Positions 33,307 through 34,061 of a DNA stretch of 34,061 nt are shown one piece after another. The translations under genes were made by a program, and so were the position numbers. The notes under the pieces were generated by a model. The model saw only the letters and a list, made by a program, of their open reading frames with translations, did not search any database and was not told the origin of the DNA. The number at the start of each line of letters is the position of its first letter. Within the stretch, counting starts at the first letter, position 1. The stretch comes from Lachnospiraceae bacterium UBA3821 (GTDB taxonomy: Bacteria; Bacillota; Clostridia; Lachnospirales; Lachnospiraceae), in the NCBI GenBank assembly GCA_002368865.1, contig DFDT01000150.1, forward strand, positions 1 through 34,061. The letters run 5' to 3'.

Positions 33307-34061
33307 ATGCAGTTAGGAATTAGGCTACATGACACAAAGAAACTCCCTTTTGAGGAGAGGATTGCGGATGTGCGTGAACTTGGGTTCAAATGTGGGCATC
33401 TGGCGTTAGCGAAGGTGATCAGTGAGTTTCCGACGACGGATGAGGCGTTGACGCCGGGACTTGCGATGTATATCAAGAATGTATTTGCGAAGAACCATGT
33501 GGATATTGCAGTATTGGGGTGCTATCTGAATCTGGCGAATCCGAACCCGGAGAAATTGGCACAGATCACTCATCGTTATATGGCGCATCTAAGGTTTGCG
33601 TCCTGGCTGGGATGCGGTGTGGTCGGCACGGAGACAGGGGCGCCCAATGAGACCTACACTCATGTGCCTGAGTGTCATGGGGAGGAGGCACTTCAGACCT
33701 TTATCACGAATCTGCGTCCGGTGGTGAAGTACGCGGAACAGATGGGTGTGGTGATGGCGATTGAGCCGGTTTGGAAGCATATTGTGTGTAATCCTAAGAG
33801 AGCCAGAAGAGTGCTGGACGAGATCGGTTCTCCGAATCTGCAGATTATTTTAGATCCGGTGAATCTGCTGGATATCTGTAATTACAAGGATCAGGTGGCG
33901 ATCGTGGATGAGGCGATCGATGTGCTGGGACCGGATGTGGCGATGGTACATCTGAAGGATTTTGTGGTGGAGGATGACAAGCTGGTGTCTGTGGGCGCAG
34001 GGCTTGGTCAGATGGATTATACTTCGGTGATCAAGTTTATGAAGGAGCGGAAACCGTTTAT
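33307..34061 (+). CDS. Sugar phosphate isomerase/epimerase (TIM barrel), 3' end outside window
   Basis: 251 codons are visible from ATG 33307, behind a strong AAAGGAGG site; the frame runs off the right edge. It belongs to the xylose-isomerase-like TIM-barrel family (AP endonuclease 2 / IolE-like). Metal or acid residues readable in strand order are IEPVW (Glu153), ILDPVN (Asp183) and VHLKD (His215); the last expected Glu is beyond the window. EERIADVRELGFKCGHLAL is the usual first barrel turn. The sugar cannot be told. A place beyond the galacturonate genes suggests a hexuronate- or pectin-linked sugar, as context only. The 103-base gap before it shows no sure promoter. Confidence 0.85.
   Translation, partial: MQLGIRLHDTKKLPFEERIADVRELGFKCGHLALAKVISEFPTTDEALTPGLAMYIKNVFAKNHVDIAVLGCYLNLANPNPEKLAQITHRYMAHLRFASWLGCGVVGTETGAPNETYTHVPECHGEEALQTFITNLRPVVKYAEQMGVVMAIEPVWKHIVCNPKRARRVLDEIGSPNLQIILDPVNLLDICNYKDQVAIVDEAIDVLGPDVAMVHLKDFVVEDDKLVSVGAGLGQMDYTSVIKFMKERKPF

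Overview
The window reads as chromosomal DNA of an anaerobic, butyrate-forming member of the Clostridia, most likely Lachnospiraceae. This is inferred from a butyrate kinase at the left edge, Firmicutes-type Shine-Dalgarno sites, sigma-A-like promoters, and the styles of the galactokinase, Fic and YjbR-MGMT fusion proteins. No rRNA, tRNA, CRISPR array or intact transposon was seen. No gene-free gap exceeds 300 bases; the larger gaps (1812-2023, 10202-10425, 12035-12256, 19920-20123, 26241-26467, 32526-32705) hold the promoters, repeats and hairpins listed.

Layout. (1) 1-942: 3' part of butyrate kinase, ending in a two-way terminator shared with a convergent AraC-type regulator (975-1811, minus). 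(2) 2024-5565: a plus-strand unit of a ThrH-like phosphatase, a cytosolic SGNH/GDSL esterase with an extra C-terminal domain, and a MATE exporter. It diverges from araC across a region with a 14-base inverted repeat. (3) 5589-10201, minus: a 1041-residue membrane sensor (outside beta-propeller, Y_Y_Y, one membrane segment, inside HD-GYP) followed by a YfcC-type carrier. (4) 10426-18624: an accessory island with two different AAA ATPase plus nuclease-fold proteins, a small unknown protein, a SUKH (SMI1/KNR4) protein with a long repeat-like tail, a NADAR-domain protein, a gene with an early in-frame TAG, an alpha/beta hydrolase, another small unknown, and a decayed Fic gene. This is the most likely place for an undescribed conflict or immunity module. 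(5) 18639-23649: galactokinase (minus), then a plus-strand unit of a GGDEF-EAL protein, a family 6-type uracil/hypoxanthine DNA glycosylase and a YjbR-MGMT fusion. (6) 23723-34061: a galacturonate and pectin-oligomer region: uxaC and a LacI-type regulator (minus), divergent uxaB-uxaA (plus), a PrsW-like protease, an unknown protein plus a GH28 polygalacturonase, a low-GC unknown, and a sugar isomerase cut by the right edge.

How it fits together. GH28, which lacks a signal peptide, would release galacturonate from imported oligomers. UxaC, UxaB and UxaA would convert it via tagaturonate and altronate to 2-keto-3-deoxygluconate; the later kinase and aldolase are not in the window. The LacI-type protein has a clear palindrome just downstream of its own promoter. 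Butyrate kinase would take part in energy-yielding butyrate formation. All functions are inferred from motifs and family memory; no database search was run.
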